Below are positions 26,188 to 35,311 of a stretch of DNA of 64,000 bases, piece by piece. The DNA comes from Cyanophora paradoxa (Eukaryota > Glaucocystophyceae > Cyanophorales > Cyanophoraceae): contig QPMI01000457.1 of the NCBI GenBank assembly GCA_004431415.1, positions 248,001 through 312,000 on the forward strand. The letters are read 5' to 3'. The notes beneath the pieces were generated by a model. It made no database searches and was not told the DNA's origin. It saw only the letters and a list, made by a program, of their open reading frames with translations. The position numbers and the translations under genes are program-made. Within the stretch, counting starts at the first letter, position 1; the number at the start of each line of letters is the position of its first letter.

Positions 26188-26427
26188 CTGCACGATATCG
26201 TAGTAGGCTTCATCGGGATTGCGATCATATCACAGTGTATACAGTGAGGGTGGTGCCCCACTTTCTCACCCCACCCTATTGATATAGCGATCGCGAAATA
26301 TACAGCACATGATACTTGTTTTTCTTAGTGATCGCGCCGTTCTAATACGATCTGAATATATCATATCTCGTCGGTATCACGTCGGTTCAATATCGTAATT
26401 ATTAAATGGTTGGCTGATACCACCTTC

Positions 26428-26650
26428 ACACCCCACCCTCACACCCCACCCGGTATTAATTTAACATACATAATCTCTATACTTTATACATTAATCACAT
26501 TGAAATCAATCATAAATATAATAAAAGATACAGGGTGGGGTAAGTGGGGTTGGGTGGGGTCTTTTTTGACCAAAAATATTTGAGGGGGAATTATTTTAGG
26601 GAATTCAAAAAAATGCCCCACCTCACCCCACCCGCCCCACCCTATCGAAG
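26428..26650. repeat. G-rich/C-rich hairpin repeat, copy C
   Basis: A third copy with the same order of blocks; the G block reads ACAGGGTGGGGTAAGTGGGG then TTGGGTGGGGTC. The T6 run and the AAAAAATGCCCCACC block are retained. Confidence 0.75.
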
Positions 26651-26863
26651 CTACGTAGGTGATACACATGACTATATGAGGCGCGTCCCAAGCAGCACAT
26701 TGTAGTTGTTTTAGATACACATCGCGCATCGTAAACACATATCGGATATATCGCGATTACATAATTTATATACATATTTTACAAAGATTCCACGATACTT
26801 ATATTATTTTTATTGATTCATTTACGAATGACCAATAAAATACATATCAAATATCGATATACA

Positions 26864-27244
26864 CTATGATAAAAATGCTAATATCTTTATATAACTTATA
26901 GTAACACACATATAAAAACAAATATTATTATCCTGAGCGGAACGCGAGGGATAATAATATTTGTTTTTATATGTGTCACTATATGAATCAACCCCCCCTG
27001 TTATGGGCTGTGAGAAATTGGCATTTGTAACTAGTAATCGAGTCGTTTTGACAACTCCAGAGTTTTTATCTGCACGCAATTCTTTACACCGAATAACTGA
27101 TCGCTGATCAAATGCATTAGTTGAGTTTGGACGCTCAGTGGACTCCAATCCAGCAACGGCATCGCTTACTTCGTGCTGCCTCATATGGATGGCTGGGGAG
27201 CCCAGCGAGTAGATTGGTAGCTGGACCCGATTGTACTCGGTCAT
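26864..27244 (-). CDS. Hypothetical 126-aa protein downstream of the fibre
   Basis: The first 80 residues (MTEYNRVQLPIYSLGSPAIH and on) look protein-like. The last 40 codons run through the 28-bp hairpin and AT-rich flank, so the original C-terminus may have differed. It is third in a minus-strand run after the fibre gene and a 102-aa gene. No motif is recognised; position suggests a structural or fibre-associated protein. Confidence 0.5.
   Translation of the reverse strand: MTEYNRVQLPIYSLGSPAIHMRQHEVSDAVAGLESTERPNSTNAFDQRSVIRCKELRADKNSGVVKTTRLLVTNANFSQPITGGVDSYSDTYKNKYYYPSRSAQDNNICFYMCVTISYIKILAFLS
26906..26976. repeat. Perfect 28-bp inverted repeat (hairpin) near left end of element 3
   Basis: The arm 26906-26933 is the exact reverse complement of 26949-26976, with a 15-base loop containing GAGCGGAACGCGAG. 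It sits near the outer end of element 3 and overlaps the 3' end of the 126-aa ORF. It could be a terminator or a terminal hairpin remnant. Confidence 0.8.
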
Positions 27245-27282
27245 TTAATAGAAACGCAAGAAAAAAAAGATTGCAGCCAACA

Positions 27283-27591
27283 TTAGGACGGAGTAATCAT
27301 ATTCGATCCCAGGGCTTGATAGGAAGCTGACAGGTTTTGAAGTATCGACATCATATTTTTCAGGCTGGAGTCAAGCTCATTATACTTGCTGACAGGATCA
27401 CCATAAGCCGATTGCGCAAGGACATTAACCAAGAGGTTTTTATATTCGTGAACAACTGGAGACAGTTTGCTGGTTTGCTGGATTGTTTTTTCGACGGTTT
27501 GTAGTGCGGCTACAAGCTTGATAGTATCAAATGCAAGAGCGACAGGTTCAGAAGTAGTAGAAGGAGATCCACCAAGTGGATATGTCGCCAT
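27283..27591 (-). CDS. Hypothetical 102-aa helical protein
   Basis: Largely alpha-helical by composition, with heptad-like spacing (AALQTVEKTIQQTSKL and LKNMMSILQNLSASY). It is located between the fibre and the 126-aa gene on the same strand, 63 bp after the fibre stop. No family recognised; possibly a small coiled-coil virion protein. Confidence 0.6.
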   Translation of the reverse strand: MATYPLGGSPSTTSEPVALAFDTIKLVAALQTVEKTIQQTSKLSPVVHEYKNLLVNVLAQSAYGDPVSKYNELDSSLKNMMSILQNLSASYQALGSNMITPS

Positions 27592-27654
27592 TTATTATAC
27601 TGTGACATTTTTATTACGGCAGTTAAGCAGCCTGACCGCAGGCGAGCAGTTTGT

Positions 27655-30600
27655 CTAGCGACTGCGCCATTGGTCTATTTGATCTTGTAGACTCTTGCAT
27701 TTCTGGGATAATTCTTTAACGGCTTCAATGAGAACTGGAATTAAACCTGTGTATGCAAGGGTTAAATAGTTTTCGTGATTTTTACCTACTACTTCTGGTA
27801 TGACTTTTTGGACATCTTGCGCAATCAAACCTAAGTTAACTTTCTGTTTTTCATCACCAATCTTTTTATAACTCACACCCTGTAATTTCTCGATTGCTGA
27901 AAGGGCACCGGTTATATTTTTAATGTCGGTTTTGTATCTTCTATCACTTCCTTGTGTAAGCCATCCCCAAAAGTAAACGTCACCATCATTATAAAAAGCT
28001 TGCATTGTTATATCGTTTCCATTTCTAAAATGGATCATTTCGTAACCATAACCTTTAATGTATGTAGTTGATGATGAACCAAAATAAACTCTCCCATAAT
28101 TATCATCTGATGTTATCCAAGTTCCGGTTGCCCAAGTTGTGCGAGCATCTTTACTATAAACATTATCCCAACTGATCATACCATTTGCTGGTGAGGTTCT
28201 CCCTTTTTCTTTCGTCCATCCAACCATTCCAATATAACATCGCCCTTTCCTTGCAACAAATCTAACATGTGTGAAATAATCACAAGCAAAAGAAGCCCAC
28301 GCCAATCCATCGTGATAATCTGCGGATGCATAATTTGAGATAGCCTGGTAAGTATTTACACGCATAATGTGGAACCATCTACCCGATCGATAACCTCCAA
28401 TATCAAAATATCTACAATTCGTCCAACACAAATATTGAACGTGACATGTTTGCATATTTGCGGGGACTTCAATTTGCGCCCAATCTCCACTTGTTGAATC
28501 ACCTTCAACAATACTATAAAATCCATCCACAGGATTAGAAACAGAAGCTGTCCAACCTGTTCCCCAAGAACCACTGAATGATAGACCACCACTACCTGTT
28601 CCACTCCAAGTATCAAAACCTATAATGTTTCCCACTAAACTTGGAGTTAGTAGATTTGGTTTACTATAAATGTTATCCCAAGAAACATAACCTGTGTGAC
28701 CACCATAACTACTTCCTGTCCACGTGCGAGTAAATCCAATGCCCATAATGTGAACTCTTCCTACCTTTGGAATAATACGAAGGCGAGTAAAGCGATTTCC
28801 CAACATAATAGGGACATTTTGTAAACCATTGTGGTTTCCATCTGGTGCGCTTTCATATTGATGATAACTATTCACTCTTGCAATGAAAACCGCATTACCT
28901 TGTCTATTGATTCCCCAAATCTCAAAGTAACGACAATTTACCCAAGGGAGATATGTTAAGTGGGCTGTTCCCGTATATAAATCAGTGGGTATTGTGTAAT
29001 CAATCCATGAGCCGTTAACAACAGTGTCGCCACTCTCATTATTGGAAGCATACCCACCGTAATTATAGTAGGGTTCCCATGCTGTTCCACCTTCAAAACC
29101 CCAACCTCCTGCATAACCATGTGGCGAATTTTCTGCAACAATTGCGTCATATTCTACACATCGGGGCATTGTTTTGTCGCCAAATTTATAATTTGTAGTC
29201 GCATTAATTGAACCCCCATTAATAATCGTTCCACTTATGGTTGGAGCTGACACAGTATTAGTAATCGCAAGGTTGCCGTTTTCATATGATTGTAAAATTG
29301 TAGCATCTGCTGAGTTTCTGAATACAACACACGCATTATCTCCATTTGTTCTCCCTCGTATATATGTGCAATCATTATTACCAAACCAAAATCTTTCTAT
29401 ATTGTCTGTTGATTTTAACCATGTGTTAGTTGTCCATTTTGCTGTTGCTGGAAGGTCTGCGGCTGAGTAAAATGATGGTTTACTAAATATATTATCCCAA
29501 GAGATCATCCCAATCTCATTATCTGTTGCCCTCTGTCTACTCCACCCAAAAACACCTGTAAGATGGATTCTACCTTTTCGACCTTGAACATATATTTTTG
29601 TGTAAAACTCACAATTTATAGAGATGAAAAGTATACTGGATTGTGTTCCATCATGTACTGATGCTTGAATACCTTGATAAACATTTAAACGCCGAAGGAA
29701 ATGTTGATTACCATTGGCTGTTTGACCATAGATGTCAAAATATCTACAATTAGACCAACACATGGTTTGAATATAAAACGTTTTCATTCCTGTGGGGACA
29801 TTCCACCTCATCCAACAAGCACTGCAATCTTCATCATTTTGTGGTGTTGTGTAACATCCTGCTTGACCTGTTCTTGGTGTCCACCCTAAATTCCAATTAT
29901 TCGCGCTTCTATCTGTCGAAACCACATCTAATTGGTCGAAATCGTAACCTTTTGGTATTGTGGTTCCACCAATTTGTAAAGTGGTAGCATTCACAGTTCC
30001 TGTAACAGTTCCACCTGTGAGAGGTAGATAATTCGCAAGAGCTGATGTTAATTCGGTATCTGTAACAAAATCTGTAACAGCTAACTGTAATTCTGTATTT
30101 GTAACATAATCTTTGTTTTCTAAGTAATCATCTGTAACCACTCCTGAAAGGGTTGTATTGTGTAAGTTTTTCGCCGCCATTCTCTGATTGACTTCTAAGG
30201 CGCCACCTGATGTCGTTTTAATCCACGCCATCTCACATTTTCCGTGATCATCTGTGGGTTGTCCCGCAACGGGAAGATAGTTAACAACTTTCTCCCTTGT
30301 GAAAACTATTTTAGGTCTTGCTCCATCATATGCGCTTTGATCCGTTACATTTACTTGAATAGCTGCTGAAAAATCCGCTACTTGTCCTGTTTCCCCTGGG
30401 TGATAATTCGTAACATAAATACTGGGGAAAGTATCATTTACTCCTACATTGAAATCCCCACTATACACTCCATTTACAATTGGATCCCTGGGTAATCTTA
30501 CTGCAAGAGTTCCTACCATCGGTGTGCCTGTTTCACCTGTGAATGAACCATTAAGACTAACATAATGATCATTCAAAAATAGCCTTTCAGGTATATTAAT

Positions 30601-32892
30601 CGATTGGTAAAGTGTGACTCCATTAAAAACGTTTCCGATTGCATTCAATTGTGCAAAAACTGGCTGTTGATCTATTTCGTCCCAATTGTGCCTATGGGCG
30701 AAATCTGTAATATCGGCTTTGACGTGTTCATGTGCAAAATCCGTAATATCTGCTTTGACATGTTTGTGTGCGAAATCTGTTATTTGGTCTTTTGTGTGAG
30801 TATGGGCAAAATCTGTAATATCGGCTTTGACGTGTTCATGTGCAAAATCCGTAATATCTGCTTTGACATGTTTGTGTGCGAAATCTGTTATTTGGTCTTT
30901 TGTGTGAGTATGGGCAAAATCTGTAATATCTGCTTTTACATGTTCATGATCTGAGGGTGGGAATTTTTCAGGTGCGTCAGGGATATTATCCCATCTAAAA
31001 TAATCTTCTGTTACGACTCTTGAAATATTTTCGTTATGAATGTTTTTCGCTGAGGCTCTCTGATTGATTTCTAAAAGACCCTCAGGAACTCCACCATTAT
31101 AATTTGTTTTAATCCATGCTACCTCACATTGTTTATAATCGTCACGATCTCCTAAAAGGGTTTCTGCTGCGAGTTGTTCACGACTGAATATAAGTTTTGG
31201 TCTTGATCCGTCCAAATCGCTAACATTTGTTACATTAATTTGTATAGTGGCGTTATGGTTTGCATAATTGACTGGATCAGAAGGGAGAGATATTAAACCT
31301 CCTGTCATCGGGACATCATCCACGTAGTAATTGGTTAAGTAGATTCCTGGTTTAGTGTCTTTGATTTCTATGCCACCACCAAGTGGTAATATTACATTTC
31401 TTGTAGGTGGTCTAATATAAAGTTCACCCTCCATAGTGGTGCCTGCATCTATTCCTTTGCGACTTACGTAGTAGTCATTTAATTGTAATCTTTCTGGTAT
31501 CTCAATGTTCTGATAGAGACTTACACCATGTGGAAAGTCTGTTAATATATTACCTGCGGATGCGAAGGTAGGCTGTAAATCGATTTCGTCCCAATTATGC
31601 CTATGGTCTTCTGGTGGAAACTGCTCTGGTATTCCATCGATATCGCCCCAATCATGCCTATGGTCTGTGGGTGGAAATCTATCTGGTTTATTATCAATCT
31701 CGTCCCAATCATGTCTGTGTTCCCCCGGCGGAAAAGTCTCAGGTTTGTTGTTAATAGATTCCCAGTCCACTGTGAACTCCAAGGGGAAGAAAATAGGATC
31801 AAAGCCATCTGGAAGCAGCTGCTCATGCGGAATCACAGGCTGCTCGTACTCGAGTTCTTGAACGTCTAATCCGTCGGGAATTAATTGCTCCTCCGGCTCT
31901 GTGTACATTTCTAGCGGGAAAACTTCGATATCAGGCGGCAGGTATTCCTCATGTGGATGCTTATAGGGTTCTATCACTGGACGATTTCTGACAGCCTCCC
32001 ATGATATAATATTTTGCCCGAAAGGAACTGTTTCATCAGCAACTCGCTCTCGACCTGGTCCATCCGGCGTTGGCGGCTTTGGTAGCCCTGGAAGAGGTGG
32101 TATAGGTGGTATAGGGACAATAGGTCCAAAGTAGTAGTTGAAAATGTTTATTATCTCCGGTTCAGTGATTACTTTTTTGCCGTCTTGGTAAATACTTGTT
32201 CCATGAATATTTCGCCACTGCCTGGTTCGAAGCCCTAGGTCATATCTATCATGCAATGCCGGGAGCAGGTGCCTGTCAGCCTCAATCAGGATAGAGCCAA
32301 AGGTGCATCCAGGAATATCTAACCTGGTGGCTGGCTCGGTATCGATTTGATTAACATCGAAACCGTACAAAATATTTGTCTCTCTTGCAGCAGTATATAG
32401 TAAATCCCAGGGAAACGGCTGAATTTGTGATGCTAGCACAGATATTCCTGCATCTTCACCAAGGAGAATTCTCCCTGTAATTTGGGCCGCAGTTTTGTTT
32501 GTGATGGCATTGGATTCATCAATTAGACGTAGAGCTGATATGTGAATCCCTCGATCGTTTTGAAGCCTAAATATTAATCTACCAGAATCATACCTGGAAA
32601 CTCTGCCTGAGGAGGCGATGCGCAGGTGCCGCGGCAACGCCCTGGATCCAATTATTTCAGCAACATAGTTTTCAGCTGGACCCAGACAAAATCTCTGTGC
32701 AATGTTCGGGGCGCCAACATGTGAGTTGCGCAGAATTAACGCAGCTGGGCGATTATACGCGGTCTGGTGTATATCTTTGTCAGCATTGTAGTCAGCCAAG
32801 ATGCTTCCGAAAACGCGAATATTTATATGTCGATCATCCACGAGATCTGGAGCTTTACGAAGTGGCACTGGCTTCTTCAAGATGTAGGACAT
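27655..32892 (-). CDS. Giant fibre protein with C-terminal S74 intramolecular chaperone
   Basis: A 1745-aa putative attachment fibre. Residues 1-270 form an N-terminal region, followed by a Pro-rich linker. Residues about 370-435 carry repeats of HRHDWDEIDNKP...FPP type, and 645-730 carry ITDFAHxHxKAD 12-mers, both like trimeric fibre shafts of phages. Three copies of a domain of about 150-180 residues follow (about 984-1135, 1244-1417, 1424-1584), each with WxNCRYF(D/E)I and GMISWDN or YVSWDN signatures. The last 100 residues are a peptidase S74 chaperone: GSDRRYKTDI with the Ser-Asp cleavage site (about 1650) and LGLIAQDVQKVIPEV. In phage fibres this domain drives trimerisation and then cuts itself off. 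The start is 24 bp from the divergent phospholipase start. Confidence 0.88.
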   Translation of the reverse strand: MSYILKKPVPLRKAPDLVDDRHINIRVFGSILADYNADKDIHQTAYNRPAALILRNSHVGAPNIAQRFCLGPAENYVAEIIGSRALPRHLRIASSGRVSRYDSGRLIFRLQNDRGIHISALRLIDESNAITNKTAAQITGRILLGEDAGISVLASQIQPFPWDLLYTAARETNILYGFDVNQIDTEPATRLDIPGCTFGSILIEADRHLLPALHDRYDLGLRTRQWRNIHGTSIYQDGKKVITEPEIINIFNYYFGPIVPIPPIPPLPGLPKPPTPDGPGRERVADETVPFGQNIISWEAVRNRPVIEPYKHPHEEYLPPDIEVFPLEMYTEPEEQLIPDGLDVQELEYEQPVIPHEQLLPDGFDPIFFPLEFTVDWESINNKPETFPPGEHRHDWDEIDNKPDRFPPTDHRHDWGDIDGIPEQFPPEDHRHNWDEIDLQPTFASAGNILTDFPHGVSLYQNIEIPERLQLNDYYVSRKGIDAGTTMEGELYIRPPTRNVILPLGGGIEIKDTKPGIYLTNYYVDDVPMTGGLISLPSDPVNYANHNATIQINVTNVSDLDGSRPKLIFSREQLAAETLLGDRDDYKQCEVAWIKTNYNGGVPEGLLEINQRASAKNIHNENISRVVTEDYFRWDNIPDAPEKFPPSDHEHVKADITDFAHTHTKDQITDFAHKHVKADITDFAHEHVKADITDFAHTHTKDQITDFAHKHVKADITDFAHEHVKADITDFAHRHNWDEIDQQPVFAQLNAIGNVFNGVTLYQSINIPERLFLNDHYVSLNGSFTGETGTPMVGTLAVRLPRDPIVNGVYSGDFNVGVNDTFPSIYVTNYHPGETGQVADFSAAIQVNVTDQSAYDGARPKIVFTREKVVNYLPVAGQPTDDHGKCEMAWIKTTSGGALEVNQRMAAKNLHNTTLSGVVTDDYLENKDYVTNTELQLAVTDFVTDTELTSALANYLPLTGGTVTGTVNATTLQIGGTTIPKGYDFDQLDVVSTDRSANNWNLGWTPRTGQAGCYTTPQNDEDCSACWMRWNVPTGMKTFYIQTMCWSNCRYFDIYGQTANGNQHFLRRLNVYQGIQASVHDGTQSSILFISINCEFYTKIYVQGRKGRIHLTGVFGWSRQRATDNEIGMISWDNIFSKPSFYSAADLPATAKWTTNTWLKSTDNIERFWFGNNDCTYIRGRTNGDNACVVFRNSADATILQSYENGNLAITNTVSAPTISGTIINGGSINATTNYKFGDKTMPRCVEYDAIVAENSPHGYAGGWGFEGGTAWEPYYNYGGYASNNESGDTVVNGSWIDYTIPTDLYTGTAHLTYLPWVNCRYFEIWGINRQGNAVFIARVNSYHQYESAPDGNHNGLQNVPIMLGNRFTRLRIIPKVGRVHIMGIGFTRTWTGSSYGGHTGYVSWDNIYSKPNLLTPSLVGNIIGFDTWSGTGSGGLSFSGSWGTGWTASVSNPVDGFYSIVEGDSTSGDWAQIEVPANMQTCHVQYLCWTNCRYFDIGGYRSGRWFHIMRVNTYQAISNYASADYHDGLAWASFACDYFTHVRFVARKGRCYIGMVGWTKEKGRTSPANGMISWDNVYSKDARTTWATGTWITSDDNYGRVYFGSSSTTYIKGYGYEMIHFRNGNDITMQAFYNDGDVYFWGWLTQGSDRRYKTDIKNITGALSAIEKLQGVSYKKIGDEKQKVNLGLIAQDVQKVIPEVVGKNHENYLTLAYTGLIPVLIEAVKELSQKCKSLQDQIDQWRSR
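30701..30950. repeat. 108-bp coding tandem repeat in the fibre shaft
   Basis: Units at 30701-30808 and 30809-30916 are nearly identical, with a partial third from 30917. Each encodes three 12-residue ITDFAH-type units. Near identity suggests recent expansion, a possible way to vary fibre length. Confidence 0.85.
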
Positions 32893-32916
32893 TTTTATAT
32901 AAGCCCCCTTTTAAAA
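32893..32916. promoter_or_regulatory. 24-bp divergent promoter between fibre and phospholipase genes
   Basis: The two ATGs face apart with only TTTTATATAAGCCCCC plus an AT tail between them. TTATATAA is a near-palindromic TATA box usable in both directions. Leaders would be very short or start inside the opposite gene. Confidence 0.55.
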
Positions 32917-34401
32917 ATGAAGGTGATTCTCTCGTTATCAGGTGGAGGTGCTCGTGGAATAATTATTGCCAGAATTCTGCAACGGATCGAGGCGATTACT
33001 GGGAAAGCAATTCCACAGCTGTTTGATTTCTTTGCAGGCACCTCGACAGGGGCAATAATAGCGGCCGGTTTGGCTATCCCATCAACTCCAGGCTCTGTTC
33101 TCGCTTACCGATATTCTGCAGGTGATATCTTGAGTCTTTATCAAACGAACCTGCCAACAATATTTGCAAATCCAAGATCACTGACAAGCTTGCTCTCAGG
33201 AAGCCGCTATGATGCAAACCCTCTGGAGTCAGTGCTACTAGACGTTGCCCTAGACTACACAATTGCAGAATCGACCAAAGACATATTAATTACAGCGTTT
33301 GATACAGTTCGGATGCAGCCCGTAGTTTTCACCAAAGATGGGCCATACTCGAGCACGCTGATTCGTGATGCAGTTAGAGCATCTTCTGCAGCGCCTACAT
33401 TCTTTCCACCGAAGGTTCTAGGGGACAAAAACCTTGTTGACGGGGCAATTGCCTGTTTGAATAATCCCTCAGTTGCAGCGCTAAGCCACGCCAGCAAAAT
33501 TTATGATGCAGAGGATCCAATTGTTCTTGTGAGCATCGGCTGTGGTGAGGTCCAAGCTAGTGAGCAACTGACTGCAGGCTTTTCGAATGCGGAGACGTCA
33601 GGCTGGGGCGCTCTGGGCTGGATCCTATCCCTCTCAGGCAGCCCAATCATTTCTATGCTAATGGCTGGTAGCGAGCTGGAATCGCACTTTCAAATGCAGG
33701 AACTGCTTCCAGTTGATGCAGATAGGAATCTAACTAGATACTGGCGTTTAAGTGTTCCGCTGCCAGCTGCAGTCATGAGCAAACTTGATGATGCCTCCCC
33801 ATCGAATATTTCTTATTTGATTTCCACAACAGATTTATGGCTGAAACAAATCGAAATAAATGCTAAAATAAACGCACTCTGCAGCTTTCTATTGGCGAAC
33901 TACGACCAACTGAACGATGAGAGACTAATCATATCGTCTACTTTAACAGTTGAGCCGCCATTTTATGTCAACTGGTTTATAATTCCAGATGCAAACATCA
34001 CAAGCAACGACTTTGAGGAATTGCACCCACCTTCTCACGTTCGACCTAACTCAACAGGATTCCAAGGGGGCACTTTACCTAATCCCTGGATCAAAGTCGA
34101 GTTTCCTAAGCCTTTTGAGCTACATCAAATAATTATGTATGGGCCAGCCTTTGCCGCCGGAGTCCTATTTAATTTCAGCATTCTAACCAATTTAGGATAT
34201 TTACGAGACGGGTCACTATTTGAAAATACGGTCCTAGCAAATGTGCTTGCTGCAAACCCATCTATGACAGGCTTCGATCTAATGCATAGTGACTCGCACT
34301 TGATCACCCCACAGGTGTATAACTATGTGCAAATTATAACAAACGAATTTATAAATGTAAATGCGTTCCGGCTTGATTTCCGGGGACGTTACCTAAACTA
34401 A
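32917..34401 (+). CDS. Patatin-like phospholipase with C-terminal discoidin-like domain
   Basis: A 494-aa enzyme from the ATG at 32917; the open frame extends upstream to 32767, but the patatin fold begins directly at this ATG (MKVILSLSGGGARG). The oxyanion loop SGGGARG, nucleophile elbow GTSTG (Ser43) and catalytic DGA (Asp175) are all present, so hydrolysis of lipid acyl esters is expected. Residues about 340-494 form a separate beta-rich region (PWIKVEFPKPFELHQIIMYG) that resembles F5/8-type C (discoidin) carbohydrate-binding domains; that part is tentative. Its position beside fibre and capsid genes suggests a virion enzyme for membrane penetration, as in parvovirus-type and some large-virus phospholipases. 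Confidence 0.88.
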   Translation: MKVILSLSGGGARGIIIARILQRIEAITGKAIPQLFDFFAGTSTGAIIAAGLAIPSTPGSVLAYRYSAGDILSLYQTNLPTIFANPRSLTSLLSGSRYDANPLESVLLDVALDYTIAESTKDILITAFDTVRMQPVVFTKDGPYSSTLIRDAVRASSAAPTFFPPKVLGDKNLVDGAIACLNNPSVAALSHASKIYDAEDPIVLVSIGCGEVQASEQLTAGFSNAETSGWGALGWILSLSGSPIISMLMAGSELESHFQMQELLPVDADRNLTRYWRLSVPLPAAVMSKLDDASPSNISYLISTTDLWLKQIEINAKINALCSFLLANYDQLNDERLIISSTLTVEPPFYVNWFIIPDANITSNDFEELHPPSHVRPNSTGFQGGTLPNPWIKVEFPKPFELHQIIMYGPAFAAGVLFNFSILTNLGYLRDGSLFENTVLANVLAANPSMTGFDLMHSDSHLITPQVYNYVQIITNEFINVNAFRLDFRGRYLN

Positions 34402-35283
34402 AAATTGCAGTTCACCAGACCAAGGCAGGCCATTCAGAGAGACGTCATCACCATCTCTGTCGACAATGCGCAGCCGCAGCGAGGTCAGCACCAGGCGCTC
34501 TTTGATGGGGATCCACTCGCCGTCATTTTCCTGATTTATATAAACGAACTTGCCAACATCCTGGCTCATCTGGATTCGAGCGAGCCCGTAATTACACATT
34601 GATTTAGCCCCACGGCGAAGCTTTGAAGCAAAGGGTCGTAGCTCTTCGCAGACAAGGAAGAGGTACTGGTCGCTGTTCATGTCGATTATCTTTGGAAATT
34701 CGACAGTATAACCAAGTGGCTCACTCCGCATTCTTGCAGTGAAATCGACGCCGTACTCAGGGTGTGCAGGTGTTACTGGAATGCCAGCAACCTCGAGGTA
34801 CCGCTCAGCTGCAGTTACTGGTCTTTGCGGCCCTTCAAGCACAATAGGAGACAGCTGGAGGGGCTCATTTCGGTTCAGCCCGAGCAGATTCGATAGAGCT
34901 TTAAACTGGCAGGTCAGTGTGCAGGAACGGCTGCAATATGCAGACATTTTCAACGTCTCTGGGTCTCGAAACAATTTGAAATATGCGATTGAGATCCCTT
35001 CTAGCCTAATATTAAACGAGAGACCAAAGTTGTAAAGATCTGTCTCTCCATAATTTGCAGTAGTAATTATGCCTGGCTCAAAAACCTCCAGATTTTCTGT
35101 TCCAAGGTAGGGAAAGGTGATAGAAAGATACTCATCTTTAATGCTGGTGTAAAGGCTGTTTGCAAATTCGCACTGGGTAAGTCGTACAGCAACGGGGTTG
35201 ATTATAGGTTCGTTTATCTCGAGCACAAAGTTTGCCTCTAAATCCATTGGCCTTCTGTCTCTGCTGTCGAAGCTGAGCCGCAT
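34393..35283 (-). CDS. Minor capsid protein (penton-like), 296 aa
   Basis: The C-terminal part (RLVLTSLRLRIVDRDGDDVS then LNGLPWSGELQFLV) fits the pattern at the end of minor capsid/penton proteins of PLVs and giant viruses (LxxLxIRxxDxDGxxxxxxGxxxSxxLxL). The middle has the LFLVCEELRPF...MCNYGLARI segment also found there. It overlaps the phospholipase 3' end by 9 bp, and its start is 28 bp from the divergent second minor capsid gene. It probably forms or stabilises capsid vertices. Confidence 0.72.
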   Translation of the reverse strand: MRLSFDSRDRRPMDLEANFVLEINEPIINPVAVRLTQCEFANSLYTSIKDEYLSITFPYLGTENLEVFEPGIITTANYGETDLYNFGLSFNIRLEGISIAYFKLFRDPETLKMSAYCSRSCTLTCQFKALSNLLGLNRNEPLQLSPIVLEGPQRPVTAAERYLEVAGIPVTPAHPEYGVDFTARMRSEPLGYTVEFPKIIDMNSDQYLFLVCEELRPFASKLRRGAKSMCNYGLARIQMSQDVGKFVYINQENDGEWIPIKERLVLTSLRLRIVDRDGDDVSLNGLPWSGELQFLV

Positions 35284-35311
35284 TTTTATTCTCTAACTGA
35301 TATTAAAAAAG

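Larger units (their letters stand above)
11955..26860 (+). mobile_element. Element 2: Polinton-like element, truncated in the MCP gene
   Basis: It shares gene order and sequence with element 1 (ATPase, coil partner, CxSGCC protein, mini-protein, AT-hook protein, helicase slot, pPolB, integrase) but has higher GC and different codon use (CGC/CGA arginine rather than AGA). It begins inside the MCP gene, so fibre, minor capsid and the N-terminal half of the MCP are missing. pPolB has one nonsense codon. Its right limit is unclear within the repeat-rich DNA at 25.8-26.9 kb. Confidence 0.82.
25798..26860. other. Noncoding spacer with G/C-rich hairpin repeats
   Basis: No gene seen. It contains two full hairpin repeats (25,950-26,187 and 26,428-26,650), a short C-rich relative at about 26,245-26,283, and AT-rich DNA at 26,740-26,860. 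The right end of element 2 lies somewhere here. Confidence 0.6.

Noticed and set aside
26484-26738. 84-aa minus-strand ORF
   Set aside because: It lies over hairpin repeat copy C and reads repeat sequence (GWGGWGEVGH), with no support as a gene.
30604-30954. 116-aa plus-strand ORF rich in Cys and Met
   Set aside because: It is the antisense of the fibre shaft repeats; its periodicity reflects the 108-bp repeat on the coding strand.
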